A stretch of DNA of 64,000 nucleotides from Auricularia sp. M13. Its lineage: Eukaryota > Basidiomycota > Agaricomycetes > Auriculariales > Auriculariaceae. The stretch covers positions 2,232,001 through 2,296,000 of the forward strand of contig CM073193.1 of NCBI GenBank assembly GCA_037042915.1. The letters are read 5' to 3'. Each line of letters starts with the position of its first letter. Positions within the stretch are counted from its first letter, which is position 1. The position numbers and the translations under genes were made by a program. Positions 52,813-64,000 of this stretch are shown one piece after another. The notes below the pieces were generated by a model, which did not search any database, was not told where the DNA came from, and saw only the letters and a program-made list of their open reading frames with translations.

Positions 52813-53423
52813 ATGAACTCGAGCACGCCGCTGCCGGACCCGCAGTCGCCGCGCGAGTCGGTGTCGCCGCCGCCCGCAGAAGGGCCGCTGGGCGACGTGG
52901 AGGAGGAGATCCGGGCGCTGCACCAGGCGCTGTATGAGCTGGGCTGCGCCGTGCTCGACGCGCACACGACCAAGGCCCAGGGCAGCCAGCCGCGGGCGGT
53001 CGTGCCTGCGAAAGTGTATGTCCAGTATTAAATAATTTATGACGAGTTTATACTGCTGGCAATAGGAACCAGGTTGTACAGCACCTCGCCGAGATTGAGC
53101 GCATCGCCGAGCACGTCGACACGCCCGTGCCCATGCAGATACTTGAGTGCGTGATGCGCAGCGACAAGGGCCATATCCTGACACCGTCCTCAGCGACATC
53201 GACCAGTCGCGCAACCCGAAGAACGTGACGCGGGACCGTCTGGAGCGAGCCGCGACTGAGAACCAGTTCATGAACGGCAAGATAGCCGCGATCTCGGTGC
53301 GGGCGTCTTGAAAAGGCAGGGAGCTGCGCTGACTGGGTGTCTGATTGCCAGGACTACCGATCCGAGCTGGTTGCTGCGCTCAGAGAGCACATGGACCTGC
53401 CGGACGCGGCGCTTGAATCGTAG
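52813..53423 (+). CDS. NUT2: Mediator complex subunit 10 (Med10/Nut2)
   Basis: Middle-module subunit of the RNA polymerase II Mediator. Exons 52813-53015, 53066-53146, 53194-53296 and 53352-53423 join in phase to 152 residues, a normal length. Key blocks are LGDVEEEIRALHQALYELG, KVNQVVQHLAEIERIAEHV, TPVPMQILDDIDQSRNPKNV, TRDRLERAATENQFMNGKIA and AISDYRSELVAALREHMD. The middle blocks are the most conserved part of Med10. Introns are 47 to 55 bp. No single open frame covers it, so it could easily be missed without splicing. The start at ATG 52813 precedes a Ser/Pro-rich N-terminus. Confidence 0.92.
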
Positions 53424-53462
53424 CTAGCTCTGACTCTGTACTATATACTCCAATCCCATTCC

Positions 53463-53764
53463 ATGTCGCTCGACGCCTATCACGCCCTCGGCCCCGCCAG
53501 CACAGATACCAAGGCCGTGCTCGATGCCATTGCAAACGGTCCGCAGCCGCTTGTCGCCACGCTGCGACCCCCGCCGTCGCCGTTGCCGCTGACACCGCCC
53601 GCGCAGCGCTCCCGTTCCAGTTCACCGAGGCTCATCGGAAGGAGCTCGTGCAATCGCTGCTGGACGACGTGCGCGACCTGAGAGGCGAATGGGAAAGCAG
53701 AGCTCGCGTGCGCCATGACCGTCGTAGCAGCGCGGCCGCAGATGGGCTCAGTGCTCCCAGATGA
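53463..53764 (+). CDS. Small hypothetical protein, provisional two-exon model
   Basis: ATG 53463 opens MSLDAYHALGPASTDTKAV. A 68-bp intron (53553-53620) with a CTGAC branch-point-like element would join in phase to FTEAHRKELVQSLLDDVRDL and end at TGA 53764, about 77 residues. The second part looks like an amphipathic helix. The donor GTCGCC is weak and I recognise no family. It lies 40 bp after Med10 in the same direction and could be a spurious frame. Confidence 0.25.
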
Positions 53765-54196
53765 CGCACTGACAGAACTCCATCTATACGCAGCGTTCCC
53801 AAGCCTGATGCCTCCCTGCTTGTTGGCAGCAGCAGAATCTCGCCGAGCACTAGCACTAAGCGCCGAGAACTTGGATCTCGGACCTGCGTGATTGCAGATC
53901 GTCACAGCACAGGAATTCGGGCGATCTCCTCTCATCTTGGACTTTTTGACAAGCCTCATCGGTTCGTAGGGTCCATTCTCTGCTTCCATCCAACTCCGTG
54001 CAGGAATCCGCGCATGAGTACGACATGAAGCCGATTATACAGACCTGCGCCCCGGCAGACCAGCACAGTCGAACCATGGCAAATTGCTTCTTGCTGATGG
54101 ACCTGCAGCCGATCCCGCGGCAGGCTTTTTCTTGTGCCACGAGGCTGCCTCTTTTCAGCTTGTACCCTCGAATCTTTGCTCTAGCCAGCATTTCTC
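53765..54196. other. Upstream region of the subtilisin-like protease
   Basis: Probable promoter and 5' UTR of the protease. No gene or strong motif was recognised. Confidence 0.4.
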
Positions 54197-55883
54197 ATGC
54201 TGCACGCCACTCCTTGTGTCGCTCTTTTTGCATTCCTTAGCCTCGCACAGGCCGCTCCTGGCCTCCTACCTATCCCCCTTGCGCTAGGCGCGTCTCGCGA
54301 GAATGGCTTCATCGTCTCTGTAAAGCCCTCCGCCAGCGCCAGGCGTGGAAACGCCAGCGTGGCCGTGCATACCACTATCCTCAGCGCGTTCTCCGCCGTG
54401 GATGCTTTAGTCACGCACGAATGGCCGGCGCTGAACGCATTCGCCGGCACATTCTCCGACGCCGCGCTCTTGGCGCTCCGCTCGTCAAGCGAGGTCGAGA
54501 AGATCGAGCGCGACGTGTTCGGCACTGTCGACGCGCTGACGACCCAAACCGACGCGCCATGGGGGCTGCAACGCATTTCGCAGATTGCGAAATTGGAGCG
54601 CACAGACGACGGCGCTCTCGATTTCGTGTACACATACGACAGCTCGGCCGGAGAAGGAGTCGACATTTATGTCATTGACACCGGTGCGTGGCATATGCGC
54701 ATCTCTGTACGGATGGCTCAATGCGATTTCAGGCGTGATGATTGACCACGAAGACTTTGGCGGGCGAGCTCGGTGGGGCAAGGTGAGTGTGTTGGTGACC
54801 GAACAACGCGACTCGTTAAGAATCTCTATCACCAAGACCTTCGGTGGCTATCCAGACCGCGATGACTTCGGCCATGGGACGCATGTTGGTGCGCAGACCG
54901 CAAGGCTAATTCAATTCTAGCCCTTCTCAGTACAAGTATTCGTAGCCGGGACTGCTGCTGGGAGCCGGTATGGCGTCGCCAAAGGCGCTAATATTGTGGC
55001 AGTCAGAGTTATGAACAACAAAGGCGGAGGATGTGAGCTGCTCGTCTTCCAACATGGGCTTCGCTGATCCCCAGTCCATAGACCTATCGGACACGTGAGG
55101 AACTGTCTTTACGCAGTATTCATGCATGACCCTGCATACAGCATTGCTGGCGTAAACTGGGCGATCCAAGCGGCCTCGAATGTCACGAAGCGTCCGAGCG
55201 TCATCACGATGTCCTTGAAATTTGGACCTAGCGATGTGCTTGACGCTGCCGTGACCGCGGTGAGTCCAGCAGCGTAGTCCGCTGCTATGCGTGCCAAATT
55301 CTCACACGTACACCTCAGGCTGTCAAGGCCGGCATTCACGTTACGGTTTCTGCTGGTAATTCCGGCGTCAACGCGGATACTCAAAGTCCAGCTCGCGCAC
55401 AGGCCGCAATCACTGTCGGTGCCACTGATATCCATGACAAGATCTCCAAGTTTTCGAACTATGGCAGCCTTGTTGACATCCTGGCTCCGGGCCAAAATAT
55501 CATCTCAGACTACATCGACGGTATATCTTAAAACCAATGTTGCTGTGGTATCCATTGCTGAGCACGCCGAAGGTCCCAATTCGACTCGCGTTATGAGCGG
55601 AACCTCCATGGCCACGCCTCACGTGGTTCGTCCATGACTATCTGGCCGCTTCCTCTAACCTCATCCGCGTGTTCAGGCTGGTCTGATAGCATATCTCATC
55701 TCCCTGGAGGGTGAGAAGACACCGAACGCGATGCTCGCCCGTATCAAGGAACTGGGTCCTAAGGGAATGATCACCACCCTTCGTGAGCAGCGAGGCCTTT
55801 ATTTCGGGAACAACCTGCTGAATGCTATCTCAGCTGCTGACACAGTCAACGAGCTTATCAATAACGGAGCCCCATCGAGCTAG
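54197..55883 (+). CDS. Secreted subtilisin-like serine protease (S8A, proteinase K-like)
   Basis: Extracellular endopeptidase with a signal peptide (MLHATPCVALFAFLSLAQAA). An I9 inhibitor propeptide (about residues 35-115; NGFIVSVKPSAS, VEKIERDVFG) and a proteinase K-type catalytic domain follow. The catalytic Asp is in VDIYVIDTG, His in DDFGHGTHVAGTAAGSRYGV (split by an intron), and Ser in STRVMSGTSMATPHV. The oxyanion Asn region is VTVSAGNSGVNAD. About eight exons, including a very short one at about 55078-55094 encoding YLSDT. The gene ends NELINNGAPSS at 55883. All catalytic residues and splice phases are intact. Proteinase K-type proteases degrade external protein and are common in basidiomycete secretomes. 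The start at 54197 fits the signal peptide. Confidence 0.9.
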
Positions 55884-57738
55884 GCATTAACGTAGCGCCG
55901 CTCGCGGCCATCACCGACTCCTAATCTTCACTTTCAACGCCAATTGCTGCTGGAGTTGCCGTTCGTCCACGCGTGCGAGCTGGCACGGCTCGATTCAGCG
56001 CTGGTATGCCAATCAGACATCCTTGCAAGTTATGGTGCAGCTGCAGTCCAGGCTGGTCACTCAGGATCACGAACTGCTTGAACGTCTTGTGTTGCGTGCT
56101 GCATATTGAAGTGCGCGACTTCAGTGCGGCAGATTGTCCAGATTTGCGGGTCCTGCGCGTTGTGAGTCAGAGTAATCTTGTGCACGCCGGTCAACTTGGA
56201 CTGGAGCTCACCTCACAGAGAACCATGAACAAGTTGTCTAGCTGCTCGCATAAACGCTTACTGCTGAACGAGAAGCTCTTCGTTCAGACCATAAATAGGC
56301 CCGGTGATTATGCTGTCTTGGGATGTCGCTGTCTCTGCTCGGCTGCATGTGTGCTTGCTCCTGCTCTCCGCGACCGTTGTGCTCTCTGCCTTGTTTATGT
56401 GCTTGTGCACGCACTCGCTCACGGTGTCCTCGTTGTGCTCGTCATGATTATACTCCTGAGCGAGCTGCGCACATCCACCGCGGCGTTATACATGCGGCAT
56501 TCTTGCTCCACGACGAATATGCCAGGACCCAGAGCTGCTCTTCAGCAGCTCGTCCCACGGCCTGTGGTTCGACGTTCAGGTCGCGCTCGTGGTACCTAAA
56601 CGTCGGGCACGAGTTGATCATGAGCGTAAGCAGCGCGCACTCGTACATGCCTCGCCCACATGCCGAACTCGCTCGGCGCTCAGTTGAAGGACTGCATGGC
56701 GCGCCTAAAAGAGACGGAGTTGCTAGCGCTAAGCGGACAGGTATTCGTGGCGAGCCAGACGTCAGGCCAGATAGAATCACCAGTAAGAAAATCCGGGAAA
56801 GGGATTCTCGAATCGGAGAGTACGCTGCCATGTGCACACATGTGAGGGGTTTAACAGCGCAAAGAGGAATCTGACACCGCAAGAAATCAGAATGATGCGC
56901 AGGCCGACGAAAATCGAATCCAACGGGCAGAGCAGAGGGTAGGGTTGAAATCCAACTCGGATTTAAGAGCGAAAGGCGGCGGCTGCTGGCGAACACATTC
57001 ACCAGACGCAATGGCATGATGCCTCTCAAAGCTTGGTCCCAAAAAGGAGAGCAAAGAGATACAGACACTTTTCCCAGCAATATTTCTAGGAGGACTTTGA
57101 ATGGGGACTCTAAGGCTCCTTGTATCGATTATGTAAGATATAGATCGTGGACAAAACAGGTTGTAGGATGTGCAGCAACCGCGGGTAGTTTCTAACCTCA
57201 TATATCAGATGAGAATTGAGTTGAATGAGTGGTAGAGGGTCTGAAATCTTGTGCGTCACAATTTCAGACGGGGGAGGTCCTGAGCAAGAAGCGGGTGCTA
57301 ATGCCGGACACAAATCCTAGTGTATGGCAGCAAAACGAGCGATGGGATTGGACGGGAAGAAATCGGAATGACTAATACGGAGAGAACCGGGTTCGTCAAT
57401 CTGAAGACCCCCCTCCCCCAGAGAGACCGACTTAGGAGTCGGTGAGGGTCCGTTAACACGGACGGTGCGGGAAGCGACACCGGCAGAACGACTGCATGCA
57501 GGACGAACATTAACCTCTCGCTAATATCGCATATTATTCACTGGGTTGTATTCAAGGTGCTGACTGATATTGGCACATGAATGCGGGTAATAAATCGTAT
57601 CTTGGTTCGAATGGGGCTCACTTGCTCCCGGTGTCGCAATCGGGAAGCGAGATGAGGCAACGTCTGCGTATCTCGTTTATATAGGTTCAGATAGGCATCG
57701 TGCTCTCTCTCTGCTCTGTCCTGCCTCAGTCTGTCGAA
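55884..57738. other. 1.85-kb region without a supported gene
   Basis: Open frames on both strands (56448-57080 minus, 55973-56599 plus) overlap each other and show no family features or consistent splice structure. Tandem hairpins lie at 57425-57462. The last 200 bp presumably form the promoter of the 2OG oxygenase at 57739. Confidence 0.4.
57425..57462. repeat. Two adjacent perfect hairpins
   Basis: ACCGACT-TAGG-AGTCGGT (57425-57442), then after four bases GTCCGT-TAAC-ACGGAC (57447-57462). Stems are 7 and 6 bp, loops 4 nt. A C-rich run precedes them. No tRNA fold could be built around them. Confidence 0.6.
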
Positions 57739-59253
57739 ATGCCAGCGCCAGTATCACTCGGCACGTTCCATTCAGTGCATCAAATGCCGCGGCGAAGCTG
57801 ATGTTCTCACAGGTTCATACACCTACGTCGAAGAGACCAAGGAGAACCTGCCTTGGGCTGAATTAGTCACGCTTGATCTTGCGTTGTACAAGACACCTGA
57901 GGGCAGGAAGGAGCTTGCCGACTTCCTCATCAAGGCTCTGCGCGAGAAGGGTTTCTTCTACGTCAAGAACTTCAACATCTCTCAGGAGGCCGTCAACAGG
58001 CAGTTCGCTCTTGGACGTCAGTTCTATGAACTGCCTCTCGAGGAGAAGCTCAAGTACGTCCCTGATGGTCTCGGTAAGCTACTTCGAGAACTTCGCGTCG
58101 GATGCGGTGCGCCTACCAGCGACTCACGGTCGATTGAATATAGACGAAGGCCAATTCAATGGCTATGTTCCTGCCGGGAGACGCGTTCTCAACCCTGAGA
58201 CTGGCCTTCGGGACCGCGTAGAGATCTACAACATGTGTGTATTCTCTCTGTGACACACATTCCAGATAATCTGACCATCTTTAGTCCGAGTAGGTCGTGC
58301 TTCGCAGTCACGAAGGTCTCAATATCGCTCATGATTCCCGCCTTTCAGAGTTCGATGGCTCCTTCAAGCACAACCATCCTCAGATTCTGCAGGACAATAT
58401 TCAAGAGATCGAGCAGTTTGCGCGTTCTCTGCACAGCGAGGTGCTGGACCCCTTGCATACGTTGCTCGCCATTGCACTTGGACTTCCCGAGGACTATTTC
58501 ACCAACATCCACCAGTATCAAGTAAAGAGCGAGGTACAGTGGATGTCGCCGGCACTGATTAGCTGCTCACCATCTTGGTAGGATCATCTTCGATACATGA
58601 AATACTCGAAATTCACGCCAGAGGAGAACGCGAGCTTGGGCGGCCTCTGGGGCGGCGGGCATAGTGACCTCGGCAGCTTCACCCTGCTCTTCCGGCAGCC
58701 GGTCGCCGCGTTGCAAATCCGCGACCCCACGACCAACGAGTGGAAGTGGGTCAAGCCGCAGGATGCAACTCTTACTGTGAACGCGTGTGATATGCTGTCT
58801 TTCCTCACAGGTGGCTACGTGCGCAGCACGATCCACCGTGTCGCAGTGCCCCCGAAGGACCAGCAGCACGTCGATCGCTTGGGTCTTTTGTATTTCTCGA
58901 GGTCAGTTTTCACTTTCAATGGAGTTACGGTAGCACTCAGCTGACGATCATGTATCTTCAGGCCGCATAACGATGTGGTTCTGCAAACTGTCAAAGACTC
59001 CCCCGTCTTACAAGCTGCCGGATTCACTGAGAACAACTTTGAGCGCACCGGAAACCCCGTGCCCACAGTGGAACGTACGTACCAACACGCCTCGCAGTTC
59101 CGTGTCCGAACGGAACTGACATCATCCTTTTTTCCCGCAGAGTTCACGTTCGCAAAGCAGAAATGGCAGCGAACCAAGAATGTCGCGCGCGGAGACCTCA
59201 AACACAGCTCTGCGACGATTCTCCCCGGATTTAGCGAGCAAGTGTACGCTTGA
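57739..59253 (+). CDS. 2-oxoglutarate/Fe(II)-dependent oxygenase, paralog 2
   Basis: Non-haem iron oxygenase, close paralog of the gene at 33448-34986 and in opposite orientation. Blocks are GSYTYVEETKENLPWAELVT, LIKALREKGFFYVKNFNI, DEGQFNGYVPAGRR, FNGSFKHNHPQILQDNIQE, GGGHSDLGSFTLLFRQPVA (His-x-Asp), WVKPQDATLTVNACD and GGYVRSTIHRV (distal His plus Arg). It ends ILPGFSEQVYA. Iron and 2OG ligands are all kept. ATG 57739 gives MPAPVSLGT, which shares SLGT with the start of paralog 1, but the first intron boundaries are not certain. It converges on eIF5B, with 199 bp between stop codons. The substrate is unknown. Confidence 0.87.
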
Positions 59254-59452
59254 AGGATGCGCATCTGTATCACCACCAGTCGACCATTAACAGTGTAACT
59301 CTGTACTTGCCACACGAATGTATCATGCGCCCCGACATTGAAGGCCGACCAGAGTATGCAAAGTACAGCGACAATCACCAGCGCCGCGTGCAGGGAATCA
59401 ATGCGTGTTTGTGCTGTGAGTACAGTGATGTGAGATGGACGATAGAACAACA

Positions 59453-62400
59453 CTATGGGATCCCGAGTTTCTGCAGAATCATTAGCGTCGCGTAGGTTGG
59501 AGCTCCTCAAGTTGCTCACCGGTTTCAATGCCTTTATCAACATCCATTCCTCGGTCGTGACATCCGCCTTGAACGTCGACTGCGGAGAATGATTAGACAG
59601 CATCCCATTGACGACGAGGTACAGCGCAGCATACCTTCAGGACGTCGATGCTAGCACGGGTAATGTGACTTATGATCTCGTCATTCTCGTCGAAATGTCG
59701 TCCAAACATCTTGCTGGTCTCGTACACGGCGTGCTCGATCTTCACAGCAACACCAGCACCTTGCTGCGACTTCTTCACCATCTACAAGAGAAAAAGTGGT
59801 TCAGAAAAAGGTCATACAGCGCTGGACAGCACTTACATCCATTGTCTTGTGGTTGATCTCGAGCGACGTGCTGCAAACGAATGCATCAGCACCAGCACCA
59901 GCTCACGCAGGAGAACAAAGACATACATCTTGCCAAGGTGGATGATGTCCGTCTTGCCTGTCGCGGGATCCTTCTTGACAACGCACAGAGGGGTACCGAC
60001 CCGCAGGGTGCCGTCGATAATGTCGACTCCGAGAATGATTGGGTCACGCTTCGCAAACGCACGCAGGATGCGCAGACGGCACGGCCAGATCGCCTGCGGC
60101 GCCGCGTCTCGCCGCTTCGCCTCCGTGATCTCGTTGTTGTACGCCGTGAACGCGTCGAACAAGTGGTAGATGATGTCCGCTGCACAAGCCGGTCAGCACC
60201 AGCAAGGAGCAAAGAAGAGAACATATGTGCGCACCCTTGAACAGCTTGACGCCCATCTCCTCCGCAAGCTTCTCGACCTCCCGGTCGACCGTGACGTCGA
60301 AGCAGAGGATGACCGCGAGCTCCTTGGCCTTCTCGACCATAGTCGCGGCGCGCATGATGTCCTTCTTGTGCACGGGCCCGATGCCGATGCCGCTGACGGG
60401 GATCTTGCTCGCGCGCAGGAAGTCGAGCAGGGCCTCGAGCGAGCCGAGCGTGCTCGCCTGCACGCACACGCCGCGCTCGGACTTGTCGATCGAGTTGACG
60501 AGCGTGGTCAGGTCCGTCATCACCTCGTCCCGCAGCACCTCCTCGTCGTCGTCCGGGCCGATGACGAGCAGCCGCGAGCCCGCAATCGCCTTCTCCAGGT
60601 CCGGCGCGGAGATCTTGACTCCCATGGCCGCCTTGATCTCTTTGTGGTGCACATACGCCGACTGTATGTTTGCAATGGGTCAGCCGAGGACTAAGAACGA
60701 ACGCAGGAGGGGAGGGACGGAAGGCCGACCTTGACACGCAGCTCGCGCAGAGGCTGCGGCGTCAACAGCGCGCGGACCTGCGTGACGATGGGCCCGTTCA
60801 GGCCGCACACCACGATCCTGTCGCCCTCGCGCAGGATGCCGTTGCTGAGGATAACATCGATGGTGGTGCCGAGGCCCTCGATGACCTTGACCTCGAGCAC
60901 GGTGCACTCGAGCTCGGAGAGGTACATCAGGCGGTCGCTCATGCGCTGCTGCGTGAGGTTGACGAGCAGCATGATCATGTCCGGCACGCCCTCGCCCGTG
61001 ATCGCGGACGTCGGGACGAGCGAGACGTTGCGCGCGAAGCTCTTGTTCTCGTAGTACAGCACCGCGTTCAGGCCCTGCTCCGCGAACTCGGTGATGACGC
61101 CCTGCGTGCGCGTCTCGAACTCGCGCTTCACGGACGCCTTCTGCTTCGCGAGCGAGTCGAGGAAGCCGTTGTCGGGCGTCGCCTCCCAGCCGAAGAGACG
61201 GTCAATCTGTGCGTGAGAGACAAGTCAGCCGGTGCATGATGGGCGAGCAAGAGACGCGCCTTGTTCAGCGCCACGATAAACGGCGTCTTCTTGTCGCGCA
61301 ATAACCGCAGGGACTCCAACGTCTGCGGCTCGAGTCCATGCTGCACACCGCGTCAGCGAATGAACCTTACGGCGGCTGCAGGCTTACCATGATATCCACG
61401 ACCAAGATCGCGATATTGCACAACGAGCTGCCGCGGGACCGCAAGTTCGTGAAGCTCTCGTGACCGGGCGTGTCGATGACGAGCAAGCCCGGGATCTTGT
61501 ACTCCTGCTTGCCGTCCTTGTTGATGACCGCGGTCTTCGTGCGGATGGCGTCGACGGGGAAGTACGTCGCGCCGATCTGCTGCGTGATGCCGCCCGCCTC
61601 GCCCTCCTGGACGTTGGTCTGCCGGATCTTGTCGAGCAGCTTCGTCTTGCCCGTGTCGACGTGGCCCAGGATACAACAAATGGGCGACCGTAAGTCCTCT
61701 TTGGACGCGGACGCCTTGGCCTCCTGCATCCGCTTCGCCTTGCGCTCCGCCATCTCGGCCTTCTTCTGCGCGAGCCGCTTCTGCGCGGCGGTCTGCTCGT
61801 CGTCCGACGAGTCCTCCTCTGACGACGAGTCCTCCTCGCTCGAGCTCTCTTCCGAACTGGAATCGGACTCGTCTGCGGGAGGCGCGGCCTTCTTTGCAGG
61901 CGCGCCCCTCGCGGGAGGTGCTGCGGCTTTCCCGGCGGGTTTCGCGGCGGGTTTTGCAGCGGGTTTTGCGGCGGACGGCGGTGCCGCTTTCCCTTTCGGA
62001 GGGGCGGGCGAGGCGGGTTTGGCCGCTGGCGCGGGCGAAGCGGGTTTAGCTGCAGGCGCAGGTGCTGCGTTATGGCATGAGTGACTACCTCGACCAACGA
62101 GGGCGTGGACGCACCAGGTTTACCGTTCGACTTTGCGGGCGCAGGCGCAGGTTTCGGCGGCGGCGCCTCATCGTCGTCGCTGTCCTTTTCCCAGTCATCG
62201 GGCGAGTCATCGCCGTCGGCGGCAGGTGTAGGCGGTTGCGGCGCTGGCGACTTGCTTGCTTGAGCGTCGTCCTCGCTGTCCGTCGCGTCCCACCCGTCTT
62301 CAGATTCGGACTCCTTCGCAGGCGCGGCGGGGGAGGGCGCGGCCTCTTCTTCTTCGATAGGCTCGGGCGGCTCTGCGGCCACGCTCGCGCTGTCTGCTAC

Positions 62401-63386
62401 AGAGGAAGCAGCGGCGGCGGCGGCGGCGGCGGGCTTCTTCTTCTTGGAGCCGTACGAGACCTTCTTGCTCTTGGGCGCCGCGCCCTGCTGGAGGCCCTCG
62501 ATGATGACGCCCGAGTCGAGCAGGGCCTTCCGCCGTATTTCTGCGGCGGCGCGCTCCTCCTTCTGCTTCTTGGTGAGCAGGCGGCCCTCCTTCTTTGCGA
62601 TTTCTCGCTTCTCCTGCAGTGGGAATGTAGTACATAAGCGAGTGTATATCGAGTGAAATAAAAACGGTCGAGACGTGCCTTCTCGCGCTCCTTCTTGCGC
62701 TGCTTCGCCTCCTCGCGCAACCGCTCCTCCTCGGCCGCCCGGCGCTCCTCCTCCTCGATGCGTTTGCGCTCCTCCTCCTCGCGCCGCCGCGCCTCCTCCT
62801 CCGCCAGCCGCTTCGCCTCGAGCGCAGCGCGCATGGCCGCAATGCCAGCAGGCACCTTGCCGCCCGCAGGCAGCTTGGGCGCCGGCTCCTCCTTCGCCGC
62901 GCCCGCCTTTTTCTTCTTCTTCTTCTTGTTCTTGCCGCCGGCAGCGCCGCCCGCGCCGCCCTCGTCCTCGTCGTCAGAGCCTGCATCCGCTGCCGGCTCA
63001 GGCGCGGGCGCGGGCTCAGGCGCCGGTGCTGCGGGCGCCGCTTTGGCCTTCTGCGCGGCCTTCTTTTTCTTCTTCTTGTCGGCTTTGGTCGCAATGCCGG
63101 AGCCAGGCGCGCCGCCGTCGTCCGAGTCGTCGTCGTCGTGCTGCGCGGCCGGTGCTGCTGGCGCGGGCGCAGGCTCGGGCTCGGGCTCGGGCGTGGCTGC
63201 CTGCTGCTTCTGCGCCTTCTTCTGCGCGGCCTTCTTGGCCTTCTTGCTGTTGGCGGGCTGCGTGCCGAGCGCGTCGTCCGAGTCGGCGCCGCCAGCAGCA
63301 GCTGCAGGCGCACCGCCGAACTCGTCGTCGTCGTCCGCAGTGAAAAAGTCGGCGGCGCCGCCCTTCTTCTTGTTCTTGGGTGCCAT
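59453..63386 (-). CDS. FUN12: Translation initiation factor eIF5B (IF2-like GTPase)
   Basis: GTPase that joins the 60S to the 48S ribosomal complex, in the cytoplasm. From ATG 63386 ([15 protein letters not shown]) runs a long charged, Ala/Pro/Lys/Glu-rich N-terminal region with poly-Lys and coiled-coil EER/EEE runs. The GTPase domain (about 61690-61200) has G1 [13 protein letters not shown]2 [14 protein letters not shown]3 DTPGHESF and G4 NKID (split by an intron). Then come domain II ([15 protein letters not shown]), domain III ([18 protein letters not shown]) and domain IV ([19 protein letters not shown]). The C-terminus [27 protein letters not shown] and WMLIKALKP continues over an intron to KLGIP and stops at 59453. 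It is intact and essential in yeast-like fungi. About ten exons. Confidence 0.94.
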
Positions 63387-63645
63387 CGATTAGATACTGC
63401 GCAAGTGGGTACGCGGTACGCGGGCAAGGGGAGCGTGCGGTGTCGCGGTCGCCGCCGGTGTCAAGTAGCAGAACAAATAAAGCACAGGCGCCGCCGCTGA
63501 CTTGGACAACGGTCAACACCCGCTGCCGGCTCACGCTTCCGAGTCTGCATGCGTGCACAATTCCTGAACAGCAAGTCATGCTGTGTATCGGATTCATGGT
63601 ATTATGTAGGTAGCAATGAACAAAAAAAAAAGCATGCGGCAACGA

Positions 63646-64000
63646 CTACTGGTTCTTCTTCTGCGCCGACACGGGCTTGAAGCTCTCGCTCGTCAGCGGG
63701 CTCTTGATGGTCGCAATCGTCGCGATGCCGAACAGGAGCAGCGGCACCAGCAGGCCCAGGGTAACGAGCAGCACGATGATGATGGCGGGCGTGAGCAGCT
63801 GGTAGCGCGCCAGAATGCCGCCCTTGGGCGCGCTGCTGGGCGCACGCGTGCCGACGAGCACGACGAGGTGCGACGGGTGCTCTGCGAGCTTCTGCGCGAG
63901 TTCCGAGGCTGCGGGGTCGTCGTCGGTCAGCACTGCGCTCGCAGTCTCAACTGAACGAACGGAACGCACTGGCAGCGACGACCTCGGCACGGCGCGCGGA
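63646..64000 (-). CDS. BIG1: BIG1/V-ATPase-assembly-like membrane protein, C-terminal part (cut by window edge)
   Basis: The C-terminal exon ends with RYQLLTPAIIIVLLVTLGLL then VPLLLFGIATIATIKSPLTS and a KKNQ-type lysine tail at stop 63646. A luminal stretch, one membrane segment and a short KKxx-like cytosolic end (KKNQ) fit BIG1/Voa1 (ATP6AP1-like) proteins of the ER. These serve V-ATPase V0 assembly and cell-wall beta-1,6-glucan synthesis. The N-terminal part lies beyond the right edge, and a short intron may occur near 63950. It follows eIF5B upstream on the same strand, with 259 bp between. The family call rests on the transmembrane motif alone. Confidence 0.7.
   Translation of the reverse strand, partial: PRAVPRSSLPVRSVRSVETASAVLTDDDPAASELAQKLAEHPSHLVVLVGTRAPSSAPKGGILARYQLLTPAIIIVLLVTLGLLVPLLLFGIATIATIKSPLTSESFKPVSAQKKNQ

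Noticed and set aside
55973-57080. Overlapping ORFs of 150-210 codons between the protease and 2OG oxygenase
   Set aside because: Plus and minus frames overlap, compositions are not protein-like, and no domain motif or splice pattern supports them.
57590-57660. tRNA-like GGTTCGAAT segment
   Set aside because: No acceptor stem, D arm or anticodon arm can be built around it.
1-64000. CRISPR arrays, bacterial operons, riboswitches or rRNA genes
   Set aside because: The DNA is intron-rich eukaryotic sequence; no regularly spaced repeats or RNA-gene signatures were seen.

Overview
The window is nuclear DNA of a filamentous basidiomycete, most likely a mushroom-forming Agaricomycete. Almost every gene is cut by many short GT-AG introns of about 47 to 65 bp. 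Single-copy eukaryotic genes are present (cyclin C, Mediator subunit 10, eIF5B, a BIG1-like protein). The gene families are basidiomycete-typical: a ferrichrome-class siderophore peptide synthetase, F-box-like tandem paralogs, a secreted DUF1996-WSC protein, and a non-LTR retrotransposon. Gene models were assembled by eye from splice sites and reading-frame continuity, so small exons and some starts are provisional.

Left edge (1-2.9 kb): cyclin C (SSN8, running off the left edge) and a gene with a fungal HNH-nuclease-like domain. Siderophore locus (2.9-26.5 kb): a full-length ABCC-type ABC transporter (minus) diverges from an L-ornithine N5-monooxygenase (plus). A hydroxyornithine acyltransferase (minus) diverges from a 12.7-kb nonribosomal peptide synthetase (plus). 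The synthetase reads as half C-A-T-C-A-T-C-T-C-T-C. Together the set can hydroxylate ornithine at N5, acylate it, join the hydroxamate units and export the product. Both divergent promoters carry ATCWGATAA-type sites, the sequence bound by fungal iron-responsive GATA repressors, so the four genes look like one iron-regulated cluster.

Middle (26.5-39 kb): an unrecognised helical protein; a 1.8-kb gene-poor stretch with a 27-bp direct repeat; two short-chain dehydrogenases; a DsbA/thioredoxin-fold protein; a small zinc-finger-like ORF; a 2-oxoglutarate/Fe(II) oxygenase; and a membrane-anchored acid-lipase-type hydrolase.

Transposon region (39-49.5 kb): a 7.8-kb LINE with intact ORF1 and ORF2, a 29-nt poly(A) and a perfect 18-bp target-site duplication lies inside a gene for a secreted DUF1996-WSC protein. 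The signal-peptide exons of that gene are stranded on the far side of the element, nearly 8 kb from the rest.

Right part (50-64 kb): two tandem F-box-like paralogs that share an upstream promoter block; Mediator subunit 10 (NUT2); a secreted subtilisin-type protease; a second, inverted copy of the 2OG oxygenase; translation factor eIF5B; and the C-terminal part of a BIG1/V-ATPase-assembly-like membrane protein at the right edge.
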